Shown: positions 7,057 through 14,907, counted from the stretch's first letter. The stretch: DNA of 22,076 nucleotides from JBDLID01 sp039715055 (GCA_039715055.1 JBDLID010000045.1:1-22076); one strand, 5' to 3'. The notes: a model not told the origin generated them from the letters alone. Numbers and translations: made by a program.

Positions 7057-8169
7057 ATGAGAGATGAGTGGCGATACTGTGACGATATTGGGCCTTTCAA
7101 GATCCTCTATATCTACGAACCTTCCGTTGCCCTGCGGGCAATTCTGGTGGTGGATAATGTTGCCTGCGGCCCCTCCATCGGCGGTGTCCGCATGGCGGCA
7201 GATGTGTGTCTGGATGAGGCCTTTCGGTTGTCACGGGCCATGACCATGAAAAATGCAGCCGCCGGTCTCAGCCATGGCGGCGGAAAGGCTGTCATCTTCG
7301 CCGATCCGAAGATAGACATTGGTCGTAAAGAGGAGTTGATACGCGCATTCGGCTGTGCCATCGCCACCCATCCTGAATATATTCCCGGCCCGGATATGGG
7401 AACCGATGAGAAATGCATGGCCTGGATCCATGATGAGATCGGCAGGGCTGTAGGTTTGCCGAGGGAGATCGGTGGTATTCCTCTTGATGAGATCGGCGCC
7501 ACCGGTTACGGGCTGAGTCAATGTGTTTCGGTGGCCATGGACTATTGTGATTTTTCGCTTAAGGGAGCAAGGGTTGTGGTTCAGGGCTTTGGTTCAGTGG
7601 GTAAACACAGCGCCCGGTTTCTCTCAGAACAGGGAGCCGTTCTTGTCGGAGCGGCCGACTCATGCGGTTCCATCTACAACTCACAGGGCATTGATGTTGA
7701 TAAACTGATCGGTATTAAAAATGGCGGCGGCTGCCTCACTGACTATGAGGACGGTGACAGTTTTGAGCGGGAAGAGGTGATAGACTTTGACTGTGATATC
7801 TGGATCCCGGCGGCCAGGCCCGATGTGATTCACAAAGATGATGTTGGCCGGCTCAAGGCCAGACTGGTTGTTTCAGGGGCCAATATCCCATTCAGTCATG
7901 AGGTAGAGGCCATGCTTCATAGCCGGGGTATCCTTGTCATACCTGACTATATTGCCAACGCCGGAGGTGTGATCTGCGCTGCTGCTGAGTACCACGGCGA
8001 GTCACAGAGTGCAGCTTTTGATGATATCAGGGATAAGATCTGCAAAAATACAGATGCAGTGCTGTCCGAGATGAAAGAAAAGGATATTCTGCCACGTCAG
8101 GCAGCCGACACCATTGCCCTGCGCAGGGTTGTCAACGGGATGGGCTGCAGGCGCTGGAATATTTTTTAA
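7057..8169 (+). CDS. Glu/Leu/Phe/Val-family amino-acid dehydrogenase
   Basis: This 370-residue NAD(P)-dependent dehydrogenase oxidatively deaminates an L-amino acid to a 2-oxo acid plus ammonium. Family motifs in order are SIGGVRM, MTMKNAAAGL, the GGGK loop, GPDMGTD with the catalytic Asp, the Rossmann GFGSVG (about residue 175) and NAGGV near the C-terminus. The length is that of leucine/valine/phenylalanine dehydrogenases rather than 420-450-residue glutamate dehydrogenases. At the position where glutamate dehydrogenases have the side-chain carboxylate-binding Lys (KGG), this protein has Ile (IGG), as hydrophobic-substrate members have Leu. I therefore infer a branched-chain or aromatic substrate, but GPDMGTDEKCMAWI is rather glutamate-dehydrogenase-like. 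It is the first gene of the operon with the 2-oxoacid oxidoreductase, 20 nt downstream. Confidence 0.85.
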   Translation: MRDEWRYCDDIGPFKILYIYEPSVALRAILVVDNVACGPSIGGVRMAADVCLDEAFRLSRAMTMKNAAAGLSHGGGKAVIFADPKIDIGRKEELIRAFGCAIATHPEYIPGPDMGTDEKCMAWIHDEIGRAVGLPREIGGIPLDEIGATGYGLSQCVSVAMDYCDFSLKGARVVVQGFGSVGKHSARFLSEQGAVLVGAADSCGSIYNSQGIDVDKLIGIKNGGGCLTDYEDGDSFEREEVIDFDCDIWIPAARPDVIHKDDVGRLKARLVVSGANIPFSHEVEAMLHSRGILVIPDYIANAGGVICAAAEYHGESQSAAFDDIRDKICKNTDAVLSEMKEKDILPRQAADTIALRRVVNGMGCRRWNIF

Positions 8170-8189
8170 ACAGCGAGGTCAAACACCTT

Positions 8190-9110
8190 ATGTATCGCAT
8201 TCGTTTCCATGGTCGCGGGGGGCAGGGGATGAAGAGTGCAAGCCGCATCCTCGGCACCGCCTTTTTTCTGACGGGCTACGAGGTTCAGGACGCCCCGCGA
8301 TACGGTGCCGAGCGTCGCGGAGCCCCCATGTCTGCCTATGTGCGAGCCTCAAAAGAGGTGATCTTTGAGCGTGGAATCATCCATCAGCCGGACCTGGTAA
8401 TTGTCGCCGATGAAAGTCTCCTCCTGCTGCCGGCCGCCGGTGTTGGTGCAGGACTCGATGAACACTCTGTCCTGCTCATTCACTCCAATGGTCAGCGAGC
8501 TGCTTTTTGTGAGCAGTTCAGAAATGTCGCATCTCTTCTACTCCTGCCAACGATCAAGAGTACAGTCCAGTCGGGAATTCAGCCGCTTTCCGCCATCTGT
8601 GCAGCCGCCGCTGCTGCTCTCTGCGACCTTTCTCTGGAATCATTGCAAGAGGGAGTCAAAAGCGAGCTGGCAGCAATCGGCAGGGATAAGCTGGCCTGGA
8701 ATCTTGAACAGGCAGAAGAAACATTTTCAACAATCAAGGCAGAAGGGGTCTTGGTCCGGCAGCAAAAGGGTGATGGAGAGCTGAAACTGCCTGATTGGAT
8801 CGAGCTGCCCTTTGAGGAGGCCCGATTGTCCGCTCCGGTGATCCATGGCAGCGCCACCAGTCTGAAAATGAACACAGGTTCCTGGCGCAGTCTCCGGCCG
8901 CAGATCGATCACGACCGCTGCAGTCGCTGCGGTCTCTGCAACACGTTTTGCCCCGATGGGGTTATCAGTATGGACAATGAGGGGTTCCCGCTGATCGATT
9001 ACGGTCACTGCAAGGGGTGTCTGATCTGCCTGGTCCAGTGCCCGACCCATGCCATCACCGCTGTCAGCGAGTCGAAACAGTCAGTTGCGTCAGGGGAGGC
9101 GACTTCATGA
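8190..9110 (+). CDS. 2-oxoacid:ferredoxin oxidoreductase, fused gamma-delta subunit
   Basis: This is a 306-residue fusion. Residues 1 to about 185 are the gamma domain of pyruvate/2-oxoisovalerate:ferredoxin oxidoreductases (GRGGQG at 8-13, then APRYGAERRGAP, typical of the CoA-binding subunit). Residues about 235-295 are a 2[4Fe-4S] ferredoxin delta domain with C244-x2-C247-x2-C250-x3-C254-P and C274-x2-C277-x2-C280-x3-C284-P. A linker of about 50 residues separates them. The protein passes electrons from the TPP subunit to ferredoxin. ATG 8190 has GAGG about 11 nt upstream. The stop overlaps the alpha gene start (ATGA), so the subunits are translationally coupled. Substrate specificity is not readable from this subunit. 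Confidence 0.9.
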   Translation: MYRIRFHGRGGQGMKSASRILGTAFFLTGYEVQDAPRYGAERRGAPMSAYVRASKEVIFERGIIHQPDLVIVADESLLLLPAAGVGAGLDEHSVLLIHSNGQRAAFCEQFRNVASLLLLPTIKSTVQSGIQPLSAICAAAAAALCDLSLESLQEGVKSELAAIGRDKLAWNLEQAEETFSTIKAEGVLVRQQKGDGELKLPDWIELPFEEARLSAPVIHGSATSLKMNTGSWRSLRPQIDHDRCSRCGLCNTFCPDGVISMDNEGFPLIDYGHCKGCLICLVQCPTHAITAVSESKQSVASGEATS

Positions 9111-10354
9111 GCAGAGTACTGTTGACCGGCAACGGGGCAGCGGCCTGGGGAGCCAGGCTGGCTCAAGTTGAATATCTGCCCGCTTTTCCCATCACCCCCC
9201 AGACTGAAATCATCGAGACCGTCGGAGCCTGGATCGAAGATGGCGAGATGGAGTGCACCATGACCACCATGGACTCGGAGCATTCCATGTTCACCGCCGC
9301 GGGCACCGCAGCAGCCACCGGGGTCCGTGTTTTTACCGCATCATCGAGCCAGGGTGTGCTCTATGGTATGGAGATGATTTACACAGTTGGTGGCTGGCGG
9401 GTACCGCTGGTGATGGTCAATGTCTCCCGGGCTCTGTCTGCACCCATTACCCTGGAACCGGATCATAATGATGTCCTTGCCACCCGTGATTCAGGCTTCC
9501 TCCAGCTTCACTGTTCAACCTGTCAGGAGGTCCTCGATACGGTTATCCTCGCCTATCGCCTCACTGAAGACAAACGTGTCCGGCTGCCGGTGATCGTCAA
9601 CCTTGACGGCTATTACCTCTCTTTTACCCGTGAGCCGGTGGAGATCCCTGAACCTGCAGCCATTGCCAGTTTCCTGCCGCCCTTTGATCCGGAGGATATT
9701 CATATTCAGGCAACCAACCCGCTATCCCAGGGTGTGGCTGTACTCGGCGGTTCACAATACTCATACTTCCGCTACGAAAACCATCTGGCCAGCCTGGAGG
9801 CACTTGCCGTCTACCGGGAGATCAGCGCAGAATATGGCCGGCTCACCGGTCGTGACTACGGACTGGTCGATGAGTATTGGTGTGATGACGCCGAGATCGT
9901 TCTCGTCATGGTGGGTTCCTTTGCCACCAAGGCAAAGGAGGCGGTGAACCGTCTGCGCCGAAAGGGTTTTGCTGTCGGCCTGGTACGGCCGCGCCTGCTG
10001 CGGCCGTTTCCCGGTGAGGCGCTGGCTGAGTCCCTTGGTGGAAAAAAAGGGGTGGCGGTGATCGACCAGAACCTCTCAGTGGGCAAAGGCGGCATCATCT
10101 ACTCAGAGCTTGCCTCTGAGCTCTACAAGCGGCCGGACCGGCCCGATGTGCTGACATCCTATATCGGCGGCCTGGGCGGACGTGACATCAGTCTTGAGGA
10201 TTTTCACGGTATTGTCAGCGAGACCAAAGCAGCGCTAAGCTCAGGAACGACTCCACCGCCGCGGCTCCTCTACAGCCATCATGAACTGGCCCGGATCAGG
10301 GGATTGCAGAAGATTGCCGAGACCGGATATGATCGTAACGGAGGCAAAAAATGA
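9107..10354 (+). CDS. 2-oxoacid:ferredoxin oxidoreductase, alpha subunit
   Basis: This 415-residue alpha subunit belongs to a PFOR-family complex that converts a 2-oxo acid plus CoA to acyl-CoA, CO2 and reduced ferredoxin. The start chosen is ATG 9107 (MSRVLLTGNGAAAWGA), preceded by AGGGGAGG 7 nt upstream; the frame is open further upstream but that part lies inside the gamma-delta gene and is not family-like. Motifs are AFPITPQTEI (about 26-35), TMDSEHSMFTAAGTAAATGVR, the SSQGVLYGMEMIY segment and PDHNDVLATRDSGF, all of the pyrimidine-binding POR_N domain. A transketolase C-like domain follows (VGSFATKAKEAVNRLR, VIDQNLSVGKGG). It overlaps the beta gene by 4 nt (ATGA). Confidence 0.9.
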   Translation: MSRVLLTGNGAAAWGARLAQVEYLPAFPITPQTEIIETVGAWIEDGEMECTMTTMDSEHSMFTAAGTAAATGVRVFTASSSQGVLYGMEMIYTVGGWRVPLVMVNVSRALSAPITLEPDHNDVLATRDSGFLQLHCSTCQEVLDTVILAYRLTEDKRVRLPVIVNLDGYYLSFTREPVEIPEPAAIASFLPPFDPEDIHIQATNPLSQGVAVLGGSQYSYFRYENHLASLEALAVYREISAEYGRLTGRDYGLVDEYWCDDAEIVLVMVGSFATKAKEAVNRLRRKGFAVGLVRPRLLRPFPGEALAESLGGKKGVAVIDQNLSVGKGGIIYSELASELYKRPDRPDVLTSYIGGLGGRDISLEDFHGIVSETKAALSSGTTPPPRLLYSHHELARIRGLQKIAETGYDRNGGKK

Positions 10355-11265
10355 GCGCGCTGTCAATGAAACCAGACCACCTTCTCGGCAGCGGCACCCC
10401 GGCCTGCGCTGGCTGCGGCGCCCTGGAGGAGATCAGAATTATCTACGAGATCCTGGGAGAGAAGACGGTTTTCGTCAATGCCGCGGGGTGCATGACTCTG
10501 CTCTCTGTCTATCCGTTTACCCCATTTCGGGGATCCTGGATCTATACGGCCATGGCCTCGGCGCCGGCTGGAGCTCAGGGAGTCAGAGACGCTCTTGATA
10601 TCCTGCTGCGTAAAAAACGGATTGGCGCTGAAGAAAATGTCACCGTGGTGGTGCTCACCGGTGACGGTTCAGCCTACGGCATGGGGCTCAGTTCAACCTC
10701 GGGAGCCATGGACCGCAATCTTGATTTTATCTATATCTGCTACGACAACGAGGGGTACGGCAATACCGGCTACCAGTTCTCGGCAGCAACCCCCCATGGC
10801 GTCCGCACCTCAACCAGTACCGGTGAATTTGGCCACAGCGGCTACAAAAAGGACCTCTTTTCCATCTGGGCGGCCCATGATCCCAGCTATGTCGGGACCA
10901 TATGCGGCTCCGAACCTGGTGACCTTGTGAAGAAGATCAAAAAGATCAAAAAAATGAGCGGTCCCAGAATGCTTATCGGTCTGGCCCCCTGTCCGACAGG
11001 ATGGCATTTTGACCCCTCCAGGACCATCGAGGTGGGTAAACTTGGTGTTGCCACCGGTACCTGGCCGCTCAAAGAGTATGTGAACGGTTCGGTCTGCCAC
11101 ACAAAATATCCAAAAGAAAAGGGAAAAAGGCCTCTTGTGGAGGAGTATCTGCGCTGCCAGAGACGTTTTGAGCACCTGTTTCATCCGAGACGTAATGAGG
11201 AAATGCTTTCAGAGATCCAGGCCGGGGTGGATAAGTACTGGCAGGCAGTAGACCATGATCGCTGA
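10351..11265 (+). CDS. 2-oxoacid:ferredoxin oxidoreductase, beta (TPP-binding) subunit
   Basis: This 304-residue TPP-binding subunit carries the proximal [4Fe-4S] cluster. Cysteines sit where PFOR-type beta subunits have them: C19 and C22 (PACAGC), C47 (AAGC) and C214 (APCPTGW). The TPP/Mg motif is GDGSAYGMG (104-112) with the downstream YDNEGYGNTGYQ (131-142) supplying the Asn ligand. An ATPHG segment follows as in pyruvate and 2-oxoisovalerate enzymes. GGAGG lies about 7 nt upstream of the ATG, which overlaps the alpha stop. Lys-rich KKIKKIKKM (194-202) is a surface helix. With the gamma-delta and alpha genes this gives all functional parts. The substrate (pyruvate, branched-chain or aryl 2-oxo acid) is unproven; the neighbouring dehydrogenase favours branched-chain or aromatic. 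Confidence 0.9.
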   Translation: MSALSMKPDHLLGSGTPACAGCGALEEIRIIYEILGEKTVFVNAAGCMTLLSVYPFTPFRGSWIYTAMASAPAGAQGVRDALDILLRKKRIGAEENVTVVVLTGDGSAYGMGLSSTSGAMDRNLDFIYICYDNEGYGNTGYQFSAATPHGVRTSTSTGEFGHSGYKKDLFSIWAAHDPSYVGTICGSEPGDLVKKIKKIKKMSGPRMLIGLAPCPTGWHFDPSRTIEVGKLGVATGTWPLKEYVNGSVCHTKYPKEKGKRPLVEEYLRCQRRFEHLFHPRRNEEMLSEIQAGVDKYWQAVDHDR

Positions 11266-11295
11266 TTAGAAGAGTACTGCTCAGGGGAGGAGTTC

Positions 11296-13020
11296 ATGGA
11301 AACACTGACAAGAAGTTATCTGCGAACATCCGGTGATAAACCCCTGTTGACAACCAGTATCCCGGCCCATTTTCAGGAGATTGTCAACCACTACCCGGAT
11401 CACGAGGCTGTTGTCGCAATCCCTCAGCAAAAGAGGTTGAGTTATGAGCAGTTGAACCTTGAGATCGGCAGGGTTGCCAGGGGGCTTGTCGGGGCCGGAT
11501 TTGGCCTAGGGGACCGTGTCGGCATCTGGTCGACCAATAACCTGGAGTGGATCCTGGTTCAGATGGGTTGTGCCCGAATCGGTGCAGTTCTGGTCAACAT
11601 CAACCCCTCTTACCGGATTTCAGAGTTGGCTTACTGTCTGCGCTGCTCTCTGCTGCAGGGGCTTTTTTTTATTCCAGCATTTCGTAAGAGCGACTACGCA
11701 GCCATGCTCACCGAGCTGCTGCCGGAAGTCAAAAAATGCCACTACAATGAGCTTGCAAATCCGGAGTTCCCATACCTCCGTCGTCTTATCTATTATGATC
11801 CCTCTGACCCGGAGAACTGTTTCGCGCCTCAGCCGGGCATGTTGAGCTGGGGCGATTTTTTACACCAGGGTGACGATGTTGACAGTGGGCGACTCGATGA
11901 GCTGGGTGACAATGTTCAATGGTATGACCCGGTCAATATCCAGTTTACCTCGGGCACCACCGGCCACCCCAAGGCGGTACTGCTGACCCATCACAACATT
12001 CTCAACAATGCCTATTTTGCAGCGAGAGCCATGGGGTTTACAGAGCGTGATCGTCTCTGTGTGCCGGTACCATTCTATCACTGCTTCGGCACGGTTCTCG
12101 CGACCCTGCTCTGTTTTTCCTGCGGTGCCTGTGAGGTGATCTGCTGTGAACATTTTGACCCGCAGCAGGTGCTGACAGCAATCGCCCGGGAGAGATGCAC
12201 CGGCATCCACGGGGTGCCCACCATGTTTATTGGTCTGCTCGATCACCCGAATTTTAAAATGACCGACACCTCAAGTCTGCGAACCGGCATCATGGCCGGG
12301 GCACCGTGTCCTGAATCGTTGATGAAAAGGGTTATTTCAGAGATGAACTGCAGTGAGATTCTCATCGGCTACGGCCAGACCGAGGCCTCGCCGCTGACCC
12401 ATCTTACAGAAAGAGACGGAACGTTTGCAAGCCGGGTCACTACGGTGGGCCGCAACCTGCCGCACCAGGAGGCCAAGGTGGTCTCCACAGAAGATGGTAC
12501 GACACTTGCGACTGGCGAGGTGGGTGAGATCTGTTTTCGCGGCTATCACCTGATGAAGGGCTACTATAACAACCCGGCGGCCACGGCCGAGGCAATCGAT
12601 GACGAGGGCTGGCTCCATTCGGGTGATCTCGGAACCATGGACTCCAAGGGCTATGTTGCGATTACCGGAAGACTCAAAGACATGATCATTCGCGGCGGTG
12701 AAAACATCTACCCGGCCGAGATCGAACAGGTGATCTTTGAACACTCTGAGGTGGCCCAGGTGGCAGTTTTCGGCATACCGGATGATTACTGGGGGGAAGA
12801 GATCATGGCCTGGATTATCCTTCACAGGACAGGCCGTGTCACAGCAGAAGAGATCCGTGATTACTGCGGAGAGCGGCTGGCCCACTTCAAAGTCCCTGTC
12901 CATGTTCATTTTGTCAGCGAGTTTCCTCTCACCGTTACCGGCAAGCAGCAGAAGTTCAGGATGCGGGAGCTTGCCGTGGAGGAGCTGGCAGAAGGCAGAC
13001 AACCTGAGTCGGGCCCATAG
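11296..13020 (+). CDS. AMP-forming acyl-CoA synthetase (ACSF2/YngI-like)
   Basis: This 574-residue ANL-superfamily ligase uses acid + ATP + CoA to make acyl-CoA + AMP + PPi. Motifs are the phosphate-binding loop FTSGTTGHPKAV (about 217-228), YGQTEASP (A5), RGYHLMKGYY, HSGDLG with the ribose-binding Asp (A7), GRLKDMIIRGGENIYP (A8) and the catalytic Lys in TGKQQKFRMR (K550). The architecture and motif wording match the medium-chain ACSF2/YngI group rather than acetyl-CoA synthetase. The start has GGGGAGGAG a few nt upstream. It follows the beta subunit by 30 nt and closes the operon. It could activate the acid cognate to the oxidoreductase acyl-CoA (isobutyrate, isovalerate or phenylacetate type). 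The substrate is inferred from context only. Confidence 0.9.
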   Translation: METLTRSYLRTSGDKPLLTTSIPAHFQEIVNHYPDHEAVVAIPQQKRLSYEQLNLEIGRVARGLVGAGFGLGDRVGIWSTNNLEWILVQMGCARIGAVLVNINPSYRISELAYCLRCSLLQGLFFIPAFRKSDYAAMLTELLPEVKKCHYNELANPEFPYLRRLIYYDPSDPENCFAPQPGMLSWGDFLHQGDDVDSGRLDELGDNVQWYDPVNIQFTSGTTGHPKAVLLTHHNILNNAYFAARAMGFTERDRLCVPVPFYHCFGTVLATLLCFSCGACEVICCEHFDPQQVLTAIARERCTGIHGVPTMFIGLLDHPNFKMTDTSSLRTGIMAGAPCPESLMKRVISEMNCSEILIGYGQTEASPLTHLTERDGTFASRVTTVGRNLPHQEAKVVSTEDGTTLATGEVGEICFRGYHLMKGYYNNPAATAEAIDDEGWLHSGDLGTMDSKGYVAITGRLKDMIIRGGENIYPAEIEQVIFEHSEVAQVAVFGIPDDYWGEEIMAWIILHRTGRVTAEEIRDYCGERLAHFKVPVHVHFVSEFPLTVTGKQQKFRMRELAVEELAEGRQPESGP

Positions 13021-13052
13021 AGTAACCAATATCCCGATTGCCTGTTTTTTTT
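13009..13052 (+). terminator. Weak intrinsic-terminator candidate after the acyl-CoA synthetase gene
   Basis: TCGGG (13009-13013, inside the end of the gene) can pair with CCCGA (13033-13037) around a 19-nt loop, and a run of eight T follows at 13045-13052. The stem is short and the loop long, so the T run is the main support. Confidence 0.25.
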
Positions 13053-13123
13053 GTGCTGTGTGTGATTACATGGTGGTAGGTGAATTGTTTTTGCAGTCCT
13101 CTGCAGACGCTATCCTACAAAGT

Positions 13124-13164
13124 GGTGCAGAATAGTCCGGTGTCCTGTTTTGCCACAGGCAAAA
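13124..13164 (+). promoter_or_regulatory. Upstream activating region of the haem-sensor promoter
   Basis: A perfect dyad TTTTGCC-aca-GGCAAAA (13148-13164, centre 13156) lies 89 bp upstream of the -24 GG of the sigma-54 element. A GGTGCAG half-site (13124-13130) lies 32 bp upstream of the dyad centre. The same dyad type, spacing and half-site recur upstream of 16030, which argues for a real activator site. The regulator is not in this window. Confidence 0.6.
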
Positions 13165-13243
13165 TGAAACAGTTTGCTTCTGGATCTGTTTTTCACCTTG
13201 ACAATCAATTGAATTGGCAATCATTATTGTTGTATATTTTAAT

Positions 13244-13259
13244 TGGCCCAGCACTTGCA
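13244..13259 (+). promoter_or_regulatory. Sigma-54 (RpoN) promoter of the haem-sensor gene
   Basis: TGGCCCAGCACTTGCA matches TGGCAC-N5-TTGCA with one mismatch and exact GG-N10-GC spacing. Transcription would begin near 13271, about 56 nt before the ATG at 13327. A sigma-70-like TTGACA (13198-13203) with CATTAT 18 bp downstream lies just upstream and could give basal expression. Confidence 0.72.
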
Positions 13260-13326
13260 AATTCATTTTGCAAATTTTTAATAATATTCATCCTTGTTTT
13301 GCCAAACGTGGAAAGGAGGCGCCTCT

Positions 13327-14229
13327 ATGATGAAAAAAATGAGTTTGCGATCAAAGGGAATTGTTATTTTCTCTGTCACCATCTTGCTCATTTTTTGTGC
13401 AAGTTTTGCTAGTCTTATCAAGCTTCGGGACCAGGTGCTTCGTAACGAGGCCCAGGCTGTTGCCGACCAGGTGGTCTCGTTCAGATCCTGGGTGGCCGGA
13501 ACCGGAATGGTCTGGGTGAACAAGCTCAAGCCGCCATTTGATGATTTTCTCTCCATTCATGAAGCCATGGGTGACACAAGTTTTTATGGAAAAAACCCGG
13601 CCCTTGCCACGCGTGAGCTTTCTTCAATAGCCAATGAAGCATCAACACGGGCTGTATTTACCGTGACAAGTGATAATGTGCGGCAGGATCTCAACTATCC
13701 CGATGAGTTTGAAAGTGCGGCTCTTGAAGAATTCACCGAGAACAGCAGTGTTGGATATGTGGAAGGCTATGAAAAGGGCTACTATCGCTATGCCCGCCCT
13801 CTTTATGTCAAGGAAGGTTGTCTTAAATGCCACGGTGACCCTAAAGATGCGCCTCCGGCGGTTATTGAAAAGTATGGTAGTGAAAAAGCATTTCATTACA
13901 AGGTTGGGGACGTTCGGGGAATTATTTCGGTAAAACTCCCCTCCCTGGGTTTTAAGGAAGTTCTGCCCACTCTGGCAAACCCATGGTCTGTTGGCGGAAT
14001 TGTACTGGCTTTTCTTATCAATTTTTTCTTCACTAACCGTCTGATATTACGTCGACTTCACAAGCTGACAGCAGATACCAAGGAAATCGTTTCCGGAAAA
14101 CTGGATACTCCCCTGGAGTATACCCCACCGGAAGATTCAAATGATGAAGTGGACCAGGTGTACAATTCTGTTGATTTACTGAAACGCAGCATGGAAATGA
14201 TGGGCAGGAAGTTGAGGAAGAAAAAATAG
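13327..14229 (+). CDS. Membrane haem-c sensor, DUF3365 (Tll0287-like) plus HAMP
   Basis: This 300-residue membrane protein has TM1 at about 13-32, then an extracytoplasmic domain (33-218) resembling the PAS-like DUF3365/Tll0287 family with one haem-c site CLKCH (165-169), then TM2 (about 220-238) and a HAMP-like segment (about 236-290) ending in basic RKLRKKK. No kinase, cyclase or methyl-accepting domain follows, so it must signal through a partner or act as a haem-binding redox module. Start ATG 13327 has AAGGAGG 7 nt upstream; ATG 13330 is adjacent and also usable. The gene sits between a sigma-54-type promoter and a strong terminator, so it is probably monocistronic. It shares promoter architecture with the chemosensory genes from 16030, which suggests a joint role in redox taxis. 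The function is inferred. Confidence 0.85.
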   Translation: MMKKMSLRSKGIVIFSVTILLIFCASFASLIKLRDQVLRNEAQAVADQVVSFRSWVAGTGMVWVNKLKPPFDDFLSIHEAMGDTSFYGKNPALATRELSSIANEASTRAVFTVTSDNVRQDLNYPDEFESAALEEFTENSSVGYVEGYEKGYYRYARPLYVKEGCLKCHGDPKDAPPAVIEKYGSEKAFHYKVGDVRGIISVKLPSLGFKEVLPTLANPWSVGGIVLAFLINFFFTNRLILRRLHKLTADTKEIVSGKLDTPLEYTPPEDSNDEVDQVYNSVDLLKRSMEMMGRKLRKKK

Positions 14230-14278
14230 TCTCAACGGGTTTACTGCTCATCTTTTATCTGAGGTGAACAAAGCCTGG

Positions 14279-14325
14279 AAAACGGATGTGGTGAAAACAG
14301 GTTCAGCCTGCACCTCATCCGTTTT
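14279..14325 (+). terminator. Strong hairpin terminator after the haem-sensor gene
   Basis: AAAACGGATG (14279-14288) pairs with CATCCGTTTT (14316-14325). After a T-T mismatch the stem continues GGTG/CACC, and an inner CAGG-ttcag-CCTG hairpin completes it. The U-rich end TTTTCTCTC follows. The symmetrical A and T arms could make it function in both directions. Confidence 0.75.
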
Positions 14326-14458
14326 CTCTCAGTTGTGAATGAGGGAGACAGCAGGCCTCTGTTTGTGAAAAAGTGAAACATCAATTTCTGTACACCGGAT
14401 TCTGCAGTACAATTTACTGGTTGATAAACCCATAGCCTTTGGAGAGAGCGACCCAATC

Positions 14459-14692
14459 ATGTTTGTAAACAAACTGGAAACTGATCAGGCACTCGATAAA
14501 ATTAAAAAAGCACTTTTTGAGACAGTTGGCCCGATTGCAGATATGGTCTATGAAGATTGTTTTGAACAGTGGGAATCGGGTGGAACCCCGGATATCTCCC
14601 GTATCTCAAGCATGATTGATCATATCGAAGAAGAGATCGATGATCAGAAACTTTTTGCTGAATTCAAAGGTAAAATATCATCACTGCTCTAG
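14459..14692 (+). CDS. Small acidic protein of unknown function
   Basis: This is a 77-residue protein with no signal peptide or membrane segment. Two predicted helical parts flank a glycine turn (SGGTP). The start ALDKIKKALFETVGPIADMVYEDC and the end ISSMIDHIEEEIDDQKLFAEF resemble the small helical domain (GPIA motif, DUF8082-like as I recall) found at the ends of deltaproteobacterial and cyanobacterial signalling proteins. That match is from memory and uncertain. GGAGAG lies about 12 nt upstream of the ATG, and codon use looks normal. It sits alone after the terminator at 14279-14325 and before the repeat-rich gap, so it probably has its own promoter; none is obvious. TGTAC/GTACA half-sites at about 14389-14413 form a loose dyad. 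Confidence 0.65.
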   Translation: MFVNKLETDQALDKIKKALFETVGPIADMVYEDCFEQWESGGTPDISRISSMIDHIEEEIDDQKLFAEFKGKISSLL

Positions 14693-14766
14693 CAGGTAGC
14701 CAACAAGCCGGAAATTCTCACAGGAACTTATTCCCTATCGGCTGGCACCACAGTGAGCTCAAAGAA

Positions 14767-14907
14767 GGGTACCTTGAAAAATTAGTATTTCAGGTCAAAG
14801 TCGAGGCATGATAAAAATTTTACCGCAGGCATATGCATGATATTCCGAGGATAAAATTTTTCTCGTAACGAAGAGTTTGGCCTGAAAGGCAATTTTTCAA
14901 GGTGCCC
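14767..14907 (-). mobile_element. 141-bp palindromic MITE-like element, copy 1 (inverted)
   Basis: The ends are GGGTACCTTGAAAAATT (14767-14783) and AATTTTTCAAGGTGCCC (14891-14907), inverted repeats with one mismatch in 17. AGAA flanks both sides (14763-14766 and 14908-14911), consistent with a 4-bp target duplication. The arms continue to pair imperfectly almost to the centre (TTTCAGG, CAAA, AAAAATTTTA in both arms), so the transcript would fold into one long hairpin. Its reverse complement aligns with the element at 15606-15746, so it is inserted in the opposite direction. It has no coding capacity. Confidence 0.8.

Noticed and set aside
9017..9106. Upstream-extended start for the oxidoreductase alpha subunit
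   Set aside because: The extra 30 residues lie within the ferredoxin domain of the preceding gene and are Cys/His-rich out-of-frame sequence; ATG 9107 has a strong AGGGGAGG and a family-like N-terminus.
13041..13060. T-run at 13045-13052 as a strong terminator
   Set aside because: Only a 5-bp stem with a 19-nt loop precedes it, so it is kept as a weak candidate rather than a firm call.
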